A stretch of 64,000 bases of DNA, from the NCBI RefSeq assembly GCF_003716875.1, contig NZ_CP033078.1, positions 310,001-374,000 of the forward strand, given 5' to 3'. Below are positions 37,801 through 47,498 of this stretch, in pieces (the first letter of the stretch is position 1; the number at the start of each line of letters is the position of its first letter). The stretch is from Vibrio zhugei. GTDB taxonomy: Bacteria; Pseudomonadota; Gammaproteobacteria; Enterobacterales; Vibrionaceae. Below the pieces are notes generated by a model, which did no database searches, had not been told where the DNA came from, and worked only from the letters and a program-made list of their open reading frames with translations. The translations under genes were made by a program, and so were the position numbers.

Positions 37801-39113
37801 ATGTTTTTAAGACAAGCACTTAACCAAGTACACAAATTTTCTGCTGAACAACTTTCGGGGTTATCTGACCTACTTTCCCCTGAACTCATTTCGCAATGTT
37901 TAGAAGATACCGGAATTACCACAGTTCGTAGACGAAGATTGCCTATGGAGATGATGGTATGGAGTGTCGTTGGGATGTCTTTATATCGTCACTTGTCTAT
38001 GGAGAAAGTTGTGTCGAAACTGGATATCCTCCTTCCAGGTAAGAAGCCATTTGTTGCTCCAAGTGCCGTCATCCAAGCCAGACAACGGTTGGGCTCCGAT
38101 GTCATGAAATCCGTTTTTACTCAAACACAGAAAATTTGGCATGATAAAACGCCTCATCCAGACTGGCATGGACTCACGCTTCATGCAGTCGACGGTGTCG
38201 TCTGGCGAACGCCAGATACGAAAGAAAACGGTGAGACATTCAGTCGGACTCGGAATCAAAAGTGCTCGTCCGAATATCCTCAAGTGCGCATGGTCTGCCA
38301 CATGGAGCTGACTAGTCATCTTCTAAATAGCGCTTCGTTCGATTCCACATCAACAAGTGAAGTGGACCTAACAACGGAGCTCATAGAGCAATCACCAGAT
38401 AATAGCCTGACTATCTTCGATAGAGGTTTTTATGCGCTAGGGCTTTTACACCGTTGGCAGACAACAGGGACAGAAAGACATTGGCTAATTCCCATGCGTA
38501 AAGGGGCGCAATACACGACACTTCGCCAATTAGGACGTGGTCAAGAGCTGGTTGAGTTAACGCTATCCCCACAAGCGAAGAAGAAGTGGCACGATGCACC
38601 AGAAACACTCGAGGCTCGATTAATCACCAAGACGATAAAGGGGAAGGAAGTTCGGTTATTAACCTCAATGACAGATCCCTTGCGTTACCCAGGGCAAGAC
38701 ATAGCCGAGCTATATAGCCATCGGTGGGAAATCGAACTTGGTTATCGAGAAATGAAGCAATATATGCTGCAAAACACCCTAACCCTAAGAAGTAAAAAGC
38801 CTGAGCTAGTAGAACAAGAATTATGGGCATGCTGCTGGCTTACAACTTACTTAGGTTCTTGATGTGCCAAATGGCTTACGATCAAAACAAGGTCATGCCT
38901 TACCAGATAGGGTTCAAACAAGCTTCGTTGTTCTTAATAGGGCAATTACAGCAACTGCCGTCAGTGGCACCGGGAAGGGTCCCGGAGGTGATGAATTACA
39001 TCTTAGATATGGCTGAGAGTTTTACGCTGCCAGAAAGGAGAGAACGAAGCTATCCAAGAGCAGTAAAAAGAAGGCCCAGTCGCTATGCGACCAGGCCTTC
39101 TAAAAGATGTTAA
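37783..39113 (+). pseudogene. IS4-family transposase, frameshifted
   Basis: The first 350 residues match the intact copy at 55745-57076, including the first Asp segment (HAVDGVVWRTPD) and the second (LTIFDRGFYALGLL), then the Tyr-x2-Arg-x3-Glu-x6-Lys motif SHRWEIELGYREMKQ. A 1-base deletion at about 38826 ends the frame at residue 359; the rest of the protein (38823-39113) is in another frame. All catalytic residues precede the break, but about 90 C-terminal residues are lost, so activity is doubtful. Confidence 0.93.
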
Positions 39114-39275
39114 ATGCCTCTTAACTTACAAGCATTACGCATTATGCGAGCTTTTTTTATGGGATAAGCGTTATTGCTCCGTCTGGATAATTTTATTCAC
39201 ATTATGCATTGTTTAAATCTCCGCCATAAAGAGTGTGAATCACCGGAGCGATATCAAATTGCGTTAAATTTATGC

Positions 39276-39284
39276 TGTTATAAT
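39276..39284 (+). promoter_or_regulatory. Candidate extended -10 promoter of csrD
   Basis: TGTTATAAT, an extended -10 form, lies about 145 bases before the csrD start with a weak TTGCGT upstream. The stretch from the IS end (39138) to 39429 is otherwise gene-free and AT-rich, so a promoter for csrD is expected here. Support is by sequence only. Confidence 0.35.
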
Positions 39285-39429
39285 TGGCCAGCGCGCCCAT
39301 TTTGGGTCGTTTGAAATGTTTTTAGTCATGAAAATATATTGAAATAATGAATTATTATATACTGACTAAATAGTTCATTTTAAACAGAGCACGATTGTGC
39401 ATGGAAGAACGAAAAGGAATGCTATTTTC

Positions 39430-41430
39430 ATGAGGTATACCCCTACACTCAAGTTAAGTACTCGCTTAGTGGCGTTTGTGACCGTTATCGTGATCAGTGC
39501 CATGTTTATCTTATTCGTCGGCGGAGCATTGTCTTTTCAGCGATTGGGTAAAGAATATGTTCACCATTACTTAGAGGGGGTGGTGAATGTTCTCGATAAT
39601 GAAATGGATGATCCTGACGCAGTGTATTCGATGCAGCGCTGGATGCCAAAGATGCTGCAAGCGAGCAGTATTGTTGAGATGGAGCTATTATCGCCATCTG
39701 GGGTGATTTATCGATTTAAGGACACATCCAACCGTGTTCCGAAAGAACGTCTTTATTCAGAAATTCTTCCGCTTAAGGGGCATAAAGACTACCGAGTCAG
39801 CTTTAAGATTATTCCTCCGTACCACGGCTATAGTTATTCTTTTAGCGCAATGTTTTCCATTACTTTTGCCGTATTGCTGGTGGTGTTTTGTTTATTGCGC
39901 GGGGTTAAGTGGCTTAAAGAGCAACTAATGGGATCGGAATTACTCGAGGAACGCGGCCGAATGCTGTTAGCAGGACAAGTCGAAAAGTTTGCGAAGGGCG
40001 ATGAAAGAGAGTGGCCTTATACCGCGAGTGAAGCGCTCGATAAGTTGATTGAAGAATTACAAGATGCTCGCCAAGAAAGAAGCCGGTTTGATACGTTTAT
40101 TCGTAGCCAAACTTTCTTAGATCAACTGACAGGGGCTGCCAATCGAGTGTTGTTTGATAACAAACTTGAGGCGGCGCTACAAGAAAACGGAGCACACGGC
40201 GGTGTGATCATGTTGTCTATTCATGACCTTGATATTGCTCGAGAAGAGAATGACAGACAAGTTGTCGATAATGTGATCATTAATGTTGGTCAGTGTCTGT
40301 CAAACGTGATGGCCCGCTATCCTGACGTGATTTTATCCCGTTATTATGACGGTGTATTTGCCATTTTTCTTCCTCACCAATCCTCTAAAGATGTGGCTTA
40401 CTCTGCCTCGCAATGCCTCAAGCTCTTAGAAAGATTGACGCCTCCTTCTCCGATTGATAAAGAAAACTGGTTTCACATTGGAGTCACAATGTACAACGAG
40501 GGAGAAAAACGCGGTCGTATTATCAATGAAGTAGAAACGGCGTTGAAAAATGCCCAGTTACAAGGCCTTAATTCGTGGAGTCGTTTTAAAAAGCTGGTTA
40601 AGCCCCATGATGAGCGAGGCAGTGTACGCTGGCGTTCATTATTGGATGAAGCACTCAAACCTGAAAACATCGTTTTGTATCAGCAACCTTGTTACTTGTT
40701 AGATAGTCGAGGAAACCTGACGCAGACTCATCGAGAAATCTTTGCCAGAATTCATGATCCCCAGCAAGGCATTATTAAAGCGTCACGATTTAGTGCTGCG
40801 ATTGAGATGGTTGGTTATGAGGGATTCATGGATCGCTCTGTGATTGGACGCATGTTGCAATTTTTGAAAACATCGCCTAATCAGGATCATTTTTCGATTA
40901 ATCTGAGTGTGTTACCTTTTTCTGATAAACGCTATGTACGTTGGTTTCGAGATGAGTTAATGCAGCAAACGTCAGCGTTGCGCTCGCGGTTGTCTTTTGA
41001 TTTTTCTGAAGGGCATTTAGTTCAACATCTTGATTATATGCGCCCTATATTAAAAATGATTCACAGTCTCGGTTGTAAAATAGTGATTGGTCAAGCGGGC
41101 AGAACCATTGTAAGTACGCATTATTTAAAAGATGTGCCTGTGGACTTTTTAAAACTGCATCGGAGTTTGATGAAGAACATCGATCAACGTCATGAGCATC
41201 AATTATTCTTACGCAGCATGCTGGGTGTGTGCAGTGGCACAGGGATTCAGGTGATCGCGTTAGGGGTTGAAGCGCAAAATGAATGGAAGATGCTACAATC
41301 TTTAGGGGTTAATGGTGGGCAAGGCCGTCTATTTGATGAAGAAATTCCACTCATTCCCAGTCGCGTAAAGAAAATGAAACCGCAATCAAAAGTAAAACTT
41401 GGACGACGTAACCGGTGGCGGACGAAATAA
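39430..41430 (+). CDS. csrD: CsrD/MshH, degenerate GGDEF-EAL regulator of RNA decay
   Basis: 666 aa from ATG 39430 (AAGGA upstream; an earlier GTG at 39397 is less likely). Two N-terminal membrane helices (residues 13-36 and about 136-155), a HAMP-like region, a degenerate GGDEF domain (LDQLTGAANRVLFDNKL; the signature is RYYDGVFAIF) and a degenerate EAL domain in the C-terminal half. CsrD does not make or break c-di-GMP but directs RNase E to CsrB/CsrC-type RNAs, a link to the RNase E regulator RraB nearby. In Vibrio it is the first gene of the MSHA locus (mshH). Confidence 0.9.
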   Translation: MRYTPTLKLSTRLVAFVTVIVISAMFILFVGGALSFQRLGKEYVHHYLEGVVNVLDNEMDDPDAVYSMQRWMPKMLQASSIVEMELLSPSGVIYRFKDTSNRVPKERLYSEILPLKGHKDYRVSFKIIPPYHGYSYSFSAMFSITFAVLLVVFCLLRGVKWLKEQLMGSELLEERGRMLLAGQVEKFAKGDEREWPYTASEALDKLIEELQDARQERSRFDTFIRSQTFLDQLTGAANRVLFDNKLEAALQENGAHGGVIMLSIHDLDIAREENDRQVVDNVIINVGQCLSNVMARYPDVILSRYYDGVFAIFLPHQSSKDVAYSASQCLKLLERLTPPSPIDKENWFHIGVTMYNEGEKRGRIINEVETALKNAQLQGLNSWSRFKKLVKPHDERGSVRWRSLLDEALKPENIVLYQQPCYLLDSRGNLTQTHREIFARIHDPQQGIIKASRFSAAIEMVGYEGFMDRSVIGRMLQFLKTSPNQDHFSINLSVLPFSDKRYVRWFRDELMQQTSALRSRLSFDFSEGHLVQHLDYMRPILKMIHSLGCKIVIGQAGRTIVSTHYLKDVPVDFLKLHRSLMKNIDQRHEHQLFLRSMLGVCSGTGIQVIALGVEAQNEWKMLQSLGVNGGQGRLFDEEIPLIPSRVKKMKPQSKVKLGRRNRWRTK

Positions 41431-41590
41431 TGATATTGACGAAATTCAAGCAACAACTGCTTGCAAAGTATTCGCTCAAGCGAACGTGTATGTTGTGGTG
41501 CCCCTAGATGCGCTTAATTTAATCTACCATTATCTTACAGCGGAATTAATGTACTCATTAGCCACAAGCCAAGTAACCATAAACCAAGTA
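41430..41590 (+). pseudogene. mshI: Remnant of mshI start
   Basis: From the ATG overlapping the csrD stop (TAATG) the frame reads MILTKFKQQLLAKYSLKR and soon stops. One frame over it continues as NVYVVVPLDALNLIYHYLTA, the look of an MshI-like N-terminus. A frameshift near 41487 followed by a large deletion would explain it. The gene position directly after csrD is where mshI begins in Vibrio. Assigned by position and resemblance only. Confidence 0.55.
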
Positions 41591-41655
41591 ACCATAAACC
41601 GATAACAGTTCTTGGCGACAATGGAACATTTTTAACAAGATAGGTAATAACAAGT

Positions 41656-42114
41656 ATGACAAAAAAAGGCGGTTTTACGCTGATTGAGTTAGTGATAGTC
41701 ATGGTTATTTTAGGTATTTTAGCGATTACTGCTGCACCAAAATTCTTAAACTTGCAGGATGACGCCCGTGAGGCCGCAGCAGAAGGTTTCAAAAGTGCAA
41801 TGAAAGGGGCGGCAGAAATCGTCTACAGTAAGGCGGCCACTGAGGGGCAAGAAGCCGCATCGTCAGCCACTATCACGATTGATGGCGAAGCGATCAATAT
41901 CGTATTTGGTTATCCAGTTGCCACTTCATCAGCTTTAAGTAAATTGGTCTCTGGGCTAGGGACAGATTGGAACCTTGTTAAAGGTACTCGTGCGAAAGAA
42001 GTGGGTTACTCTTCCAGTCGTTCTCCGACAACCTCGGACTGTTACGTCTCGTATAATGAAGCGACCGATAAAGACAGTGAGCCCAATATTGTGTTGAAGA
42101 ATTGTTATAATTAA
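41656..42114 (+). CDS. mshA: Type IV pilin, MSHA major-subunit-like
   Basis: 152 aa. Class IVa prepilin: short leader MTKKGG, cleavage before FTLIELVIVMVILGILAITA with Glu at mature position 5, then the MshA-type PKFLNLQDDAREAAAEGF. Two Cys near the C-terminus (SDCYVS and KNCYN) would form the D-loop disulfide. The gene is intact, but the rest of the MSHA assembly set (mshE, mshG, mshL and others) is missing here, so it is an orphan pilin unless another locus exports it. A terminator follows at 42162. Confidence 0.82.
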   Translation: MTKKGGFTLIELVIVMVILGILAITAAPKFLNLQDDAREAAAEGFKSAMKGAAEIVYSKAATEGQEAASSATITIDGEAINIVFGYPVATSSALSKLVSGLGTDWNLVKGTRAKEVGYSSSRSPTTSDCYVSYNEATDKDSEPNIVLKNCYN

Positions 42115-42161
42115 TTCTGTAAGCTTAGGCATGAATCATGATGCTCATCATGGGTTTTTAC

Positions 42162-42196
42162 GGCCTTCCCGTGTTATTACGCGGGAAGGCTGTTTT
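42162..42196 (+). terminator. Terminator after the orphan pilin
   Basis: Stem GCCTTCCCG / CGGGAAGGC with a 10-base loop and a short T-run (TGTTTTCGTT). It runs directly into the decayed mshQ reading frame, so the join marks a deletion. Confidence 0.7.
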
Positions 42197-42697
42197 CGTT
42201 ATGGGCGTTTGCAATTCGCGGATGTCGGTGGGAACTCTGGTGATACTCTGGCTGTCCCAGTAGAGGCTCAATATTGGGACGAGCAACGATTTGTGACTAA
42301 CACAGCCAATTCTGGCCCCCATTTGCGAGCGCCAATGAGGCGGACTCAACGGTATGCCGTCAGTCGGTTTGGTCTGACACCCGTGGTACCGTTCCACTTG
42401 ATGAGCGTTCTCCAGTCGCCTTCACGCCGTCGCTGGTGGCGTCGGCGAGGGGCTTGAGGCCAATCGGGTGATGATTTACGCCGTGAGCAAGTGCGATTTT
42501 GGATGCGTATCACCAATAATAGCGTGCAATTAAATGAGACTGACGTAGCATGTGGGGCTGGGCATCTGAGTGAACCGTGGCTACAATTTAATTGGCGAGG
42601 GCTTGGCGATGAAGATCCATCGACACAGGTCACCTTCGGCGTATATCACGGTCACGATAGAATGATTGACCGTGGAGAGCCCAGAATAAATAACTAA
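42185..42697 (+). pseudogene. mshQ: Decayed 3' end of mshQ
   Basis: Pieces in different frames match the C-terminal part of MSHA protein MshQ: FRYGRLQFADVGGNSGDTLA and VPVEAQYWDEQRFVTNTANS (about 42193-42310), then EPWLQFNWRGLGDEDPSTQV followed by TFGVYHGHDRMIDRGE (about 42570-42690). Frameshifts separate them and no start is present. In Vibrio mshQ is the last msh gene before mreB, as here. It is a dead fragment. Confidence 0.75.
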
Positions 42698-42783
42698 GTT
42701 TCGCCTTTTTACTGGCTGAGGTTAGGAATTTGTTAGAAATTACTTATTTCGCTCTATGTTTATGCATCAATAACTTGCTGTGA

Positions 42784-43893
<1,110 letters not shown>

Positions 43894-43951
43894 TTTATAG
43901 GTCAGGCTTTGTGCCACAACAAAGCCTGTCAACAACTCTGGGATTAATAAG

Positions 43952-44845
43952 ATGAAGCCAATATTTGGTCGAGGACCATCTCTTCCGCTACGTCTGTTCT
44001 TCGCTGTCATGATATCAGCCAGCCTTATGCTGGCTGATAGCCGTTTAGATGCTTTCTCGCATGTGCGTTTTTTGTTGAACAGTTTAGTTGCGCCTATCCA
44101 GTATGCCGCCGACTTACCACGAACAATGTTTGATGGTTTTTACGAGCGGTTGAGTACGCATCAACATTTATTAGATTCAAATAATCAACTGAAACAAGAA
44201 GTTCTCACACTGAAAAGTGACTTGTTGTTATTGAATCAATATAAAGAAGAAAATAAACGTCTGCGTAAGCTGCTAGGATCGTCGTTCGTTCGAGATGAAA
44301 AGAAAAAAGTAGCCGAAGTAATGGCAGTGGATACCTCTCATTACCGTCATCAAGTGGTGATCAATAAAGGTCGTACTGATGGCGTCTATGAGGGACAGCC
44401 GGTGATTAATGAAAAGGGAATTGTTGGGCAAATCACATTTGTTGCGGCCCACAACAGTCGTGTGTTGTTGCTGGTCGATCCTAACAATGCCATTCCCGTA
44501 CAAAATTTACGCAACGATATCCGAGTTATTGCTTCTGGCAATGGTCAAAGTGATGAAATGCAGTTGGAGCATATTCCAACCAGTACCGATTTACGGGTCG
44601 GTGATATGCTTGTTACCTCTGGTCTGGGGGGCGTGTATCCAGAAGGATACCCTGTTGCTTATATTACCAACGTTGATAAAGATACTCGACGTGAGTTTGC
44701 GTCCATTAAAGCCAAACCGGTGGTGAATTTTGAACGCTTGCGCTATTTATTGTTGATATGGCCGCATAATGACGCGCAGAAGCAGGCGCTAAAATTGGAT
44801 ATCAAGCAGATGCAAAATGAGGATAAGCGTGACACTCACAAGTAA
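43952..44845 (+). CDS. mreC: Rod-shape protein MreC
   Basis: 297 aa. An N-terminal membrane helix (LRLFFAVMISASLMLA, 11-26), a coiled coil around 70-105 (LKSDLLLLNQYKEENKRLRK) and a periplasmic beta-barrel domain with VINKGRTDGVYEGQPVI and VTSGLGGVYPEGYPVAYI. It binds MreB, MreD and the PBP2/RodA complex in the periplasm. The mreD start overlaps its end. Confidence 0.95.
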   Translation: MKPIFGRGPSLPLRLFFAVMISASLMLADSRLDAFSHVRFLLNSLVAPIQYAADLPRTMFDGFYERLSTHQHLLDSNNQLKQEVLTLKSDLLLLNQYKEENKRLRKLLGSSFVRDEKKKVAEVMAVDTSHYRHQVVINKGRTDGVYEGQPVINEKGIVGQITFVAAHNSRVLLLVDPNNAIPVQNLRNDIRVIASGNGQSDEMQLEHIPTSTDLRVGDMLVTSGLGGVYPEGYPVAYITNVDKDTRREFASIKAKPVVNFERLRYLLLIWPHNDAQKQALKLDIKQMQNEDKRDTHK

Positions 44846-45320
44846 CTGGAAAGGTCGTTTTGTTATCTGGGGGACCTTCATTGCCGCCTTGATTTTGCAA
44901 ACGATCCCTTGGCCTGGAATACTCGATCTATTGCGACCGTCATGGCTGCTGTTGGTCATTTGTTATTGGGTGCTTGCATTGCCACATCGTGTCAATGTGG
45001 GGACGGCATTAGTCATGGGTCTGCTTTGGGATTTGCTTCTCGGTTCCACCTTAGGGATCCGCGGCATGATGCTCTCTTTGGTGATCTATTTTGTTGCGAT
45101 GAATTTTTTAGTGTTACGCAACATGGCGTTATGGCAACAGGCCGTCGTCATCGGTTTTTTATCGATGGCGCTCGAAGTCATGATTTTTTTAGGCGAATAT
45201 CTCACGCAAGATGTCATTTTTAATACCATGTCACTATGGAGCGGAGCCATTAACTGTGTGTTGTGGCCGTGGATGTTTCTCTTATTAAGACGTGTTAGGC
45301 GTCATTGGCATTTAAAATGA
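44817..45320 (+). CDS. mreD: Rod-shape protein MreD
   Basis: 167 aa integral membrane protein with five to six helices, e.g. FVIWGTFIAALILQTIPWPG at the start and GLLWDLLLGSTLGIRG, the family signature near 62-77. It works with MreBC in the elongasome. ATG 44817 overlaps mreC by 29 bases; GTG 44829 is an alternative start. maf overlaps its stop. Confidence 0.93.
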   Translation: MRISVTLTSNWKGRFVIWGTFIAALILQTIPWPGILDLLRPSWLLLVICYWVLALPHRVNVGTALVMGLLWDLLLGSTLGIRGMMLSLVIYFVAMNFLVLRNMALWQQAVVIGFLSMALEVMIFLGEYLTQDVIFNTMSLWSGAINCVLWPWMFLLLRRVRRHWHLK

Positions 45321-45886
45321 GTCATTATCACTTAGTTCTCGCATCGGCCTCACCGCGTCGTAAGGCGCTGCTGACACAACTGGGTTATACCTTTGATATT
45401 ATTGTCAGTAATGTGGAGGAAAAGCGATGCGAATCAGAAACGCCCTATCAGTATGTGGAAAGACTGTCGCTTGATAAAGCACGGGCAGGGCTAGAGCAGT
45501 CTGCTGATAATGCCCTAGTGATTGGTTCCGATACGATTATCGCTTTTAATGAGACGGTCTTAGAAAAGCCGCAAGACTTCGCTGATGCGCAAAGGATGCT
45601 GCGCATGTTATCAGGGCAAGTTCATCAAGTCATGACAGCGGTAACGGTCATGTCCGCTCAACAACATTATTCTCAGGTCATCGTGACAGATGTTTGGTTT
45701 AGTTCCCTGTCAGACACTGACATTCTGGCGTACTGGCAGACAGGGGAACCTTGTGATAAAGCGGGTTCCTATGCCATTCAAGGCCTTGGTGGGCGGTTTG
45801 TTACCCGTATTGAAGGCAGTTATTACGCCGTGGTTGGATTGCCGCTTTACGAAACGGATCAGCTCATCAAAAAATTTATTCCATAA
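45317..45886 (+). CDS. Maf-family nucleotide pyrophosphatase
   Basis: 189 aa from ATG 45317 (ATGA overlap with mreD). Maf motifs: LASASPRRKALL at residues 6-17, GSDTIIAFNETVLEKP near 72-87 and the GSYAIQGLGGRFV segment near 152-164. These enzymes hydrolyse dTTP/UTP or modified nucleotides. The MreD-adjacent copy in E. coli is YhdE. The tail position in the mre operon is conserved in Vibrio. Confidence 0.92.
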   Translation: MSHYHLVLASASPRRKALLTQLGYTFDIIVSNVEEKRCESETPYQYVERLSLDKARAGLEQSADNALVIGSDTIIAFNETVLEKPQDFADAQRMLRMLSGQVHQVMTAVTVMSAQQHYSQVIVTDVWFSSLSDTDILAYWQTGEPCDKAGSYAIQGLGGRFVTRIEGSYYAVVGLPLYETDQLIKKFIP

Positions 45887-46017
45887 CATTGTTCTTTAAC
45901 GGTCTGGTTATTTGGCCGTTATCAAGAAAAATGGATCTTATTACGGCTCCTATCGCGAAGCATTCTATTGTGTAATCAGAGCGCGGTTGAGTCACTTATC
46001 GAAACTAGGATTTTATC

Positions 46018-47487
46018 ATGTGTGCAGAGTTGCTGTTAAATGTAACGCCAAGTGAAACGCGTGTTGCAATGATTGAAGGCGGTGTCCTGCAAGAAATCCA
46101 CGTCGAGCGAGAAGCAAAGCGTGGAATTGTGGGCAACATTTATAAAGGTCGAGTCAGTCGGGTACTTCCCGGAATGCAAGCCGCATTTGTTGACATTGGC
46201 CTCGATAAAGCGGCCTTTTTGCACGCTTCCGATATTGTCCCTCACACTGAATGTGTGTCTGAAAATGAAAAACAGCAGTTCCAAGTACGCAATATTTCTG
46301 AATTAGTCCGACAAGGGCAAGATTTGGTCGTGCAAGTGGTGAAAGATCCGTTAGGGACGAAAGGTGCTCGTTTAACCACGGATATTACATTACCGTCACG
46401 GTATTTGGTCTACATGCCCGGAGCCAAACATGTCGGCGTCTCGCAACGTATCGAAAGTGAAAAACAGCGACAACGTTTAAAAAACGTGGTGGAAGACTAT
46501 TGCGATGAGCATGGTGGTTTCATTATCCGCACCGCGGCGGAAGCTGCCAGTGAGAAAGAGTTAGCTCAAGATGCGGCGTTTTTGAAGCGTTTATGGTCTA
46601 AAGTTATGGAGCGACGCGCTAAATACAAAACGCGTTCTACCTTGTATGGAGAGCCGGGGCTATCACAACGCTTGTTACGTGATTTTGTTGCAACCGATAT
46701 TACGAAAGTGTTGGTCGATTCTCGTCAAGAATTTGAAAATCTAAAAGAATTTACTTCTGAATTTGTACCTGAGCTGCATGACAAGCTTGAGTTATACGAG
46801 GGTGATAAGCCATTGTTTGACATGTACGATACAGAAAATGAAATTCAACGTTCTCTGGAACGCAAAGTTGAGCTGAAATCGGGTGGGTATCTGATTATCG
46901 ACCAGACCGAAGCCATGACAACGGTTGATATTAATACTGGTGCTTTTGTCGGACGTCGTAACTTAGAAGAGACCATTTTTAATACCAATGTTGAAGCTAC
47001 ACAGGCCATTGCGAGACAACTGCGTTTACGCAACCTTGGCGGTATTATCATTATTGATTTTATTGATATGACCTCTAACGAGCATCGTAAGCGAGTACTT
47101 ACATCGCTTGAAGCTGCGCTGAGCCAAGATCGAGTAAAAACCAACATTAATGGCTTTACTCATTTAGGTTTGGTTGAAATGACACGTAAAAGAACGCGCG
47201 AAAGTATCGAACATATTCTTTGTTCTTCTTGTCCAACCTGTAAAGGGCGCGGTAGTGTGAAAACGGTTGAAACGGTCTGTTTTGAAGTGCTACGAGAAAT
47301 TACTCGTGTTAACCGCGCTTATGATGCTGATAAATTTGTTGTTTATGCGTCTCCTGCGGTCGCGGATACCTTGCAAGGTGATGAATCGCATTCGTTGGCT
47401 GAACTCGAAGTATTCATCGGTAAAGAAGTGCGCATAAAAGCTGAGCCTCTCTACATCCAAGAACAGTTTGATGTAGTGATGATGTGA
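46018..47487 (+). CDS. rng: Ribonuclease G
   Basis: 489 aa endoribonuclease of the RNase E/G family without the RNase E C-terminal scaffold. The S1 domain starts IVGNIYKGRVSRVLPGMQAA near 39; the catalytic metal-binding Asp are in TTVDINTGAFVG near 302 and IIIDFIDM near 345; the zinc-link Cys are in LCSSCPTCKGRG near 402. It matures 5S/16S rRNA ends and degrades mRNA. It is 131 bases after maf and 11 bases before yhdP. Confidence 0.96.
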   Translation: MCAELLLNVTPSETRVAMIEGGVLQEIHVEREAKRGIVGNIYKGRVSRVLPGMQAAFVDIGLDKAAFLHASDIVPHTECVSENEKQQFQVRNISELVRQGQDLVVQVVKDPLGTKGARLTTDITLPSRYLVYMPGAKHVGVSQRIESEKQRQRLKNVVEDYCDEHGGFIIRTAAEAASEKELAQDAAFLKRLWSKVMERRAKYKTRSTLYGEPGLSQRLLRDFVATDITKVLVDSRQEFENLKEFTSEFVPELHDKLELYEGDKPLFDMYDTENEIQRSLERKVELKSGGYLIIDQTEAMTTVDINTGAFVGRRNLEETIFNTNVEATQAIARQLRLRNLGGIIIIDFIDMTSNEHRKRVLTSLEAALSQDRVKTNINGFTHLGLVEMTRKRTRESIEHILCSSCPTCKGRGSVKTVETVCFEVLREITRVNRAYDADKFVVYASPAVADTLQGDESHSLAELEVFIGKEVRIKAEPLYIQEQFDVVMM

Positions 47488-47498
47488 TAGGACACTGA

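Larger units (their letters stand above)
37711..39137 (+). mobile_element. IS4-family insertion sequence, copy 1 (1427 bp, defective)
   Basis: The ends TAATGCCGATCAGTTAAG and CTTAACTTACAAGCATTA form 18-bp imperfect inverted repeats (TAATGC and AGTTAAG match, middle differs). It is flanked by an 11-bp duplication, CGCATTATGCG (37700-37710 and 39138-39148). Compared with copy 2 (55673-57100) it has about 5 substitutions and one missing G in the GGGG run (ATTATGGGCATGC here), which accounts for its 1427 versus 1428 bases. Confidence 0.96.

Noticed and set aside
38823..39113. A separate 96-aa gene
   Set aside because: It is the C-terminal part of the IS4 transposase, displaced by a 1-base deletion; the intact copy at 55745-57076 shows the joined protein.
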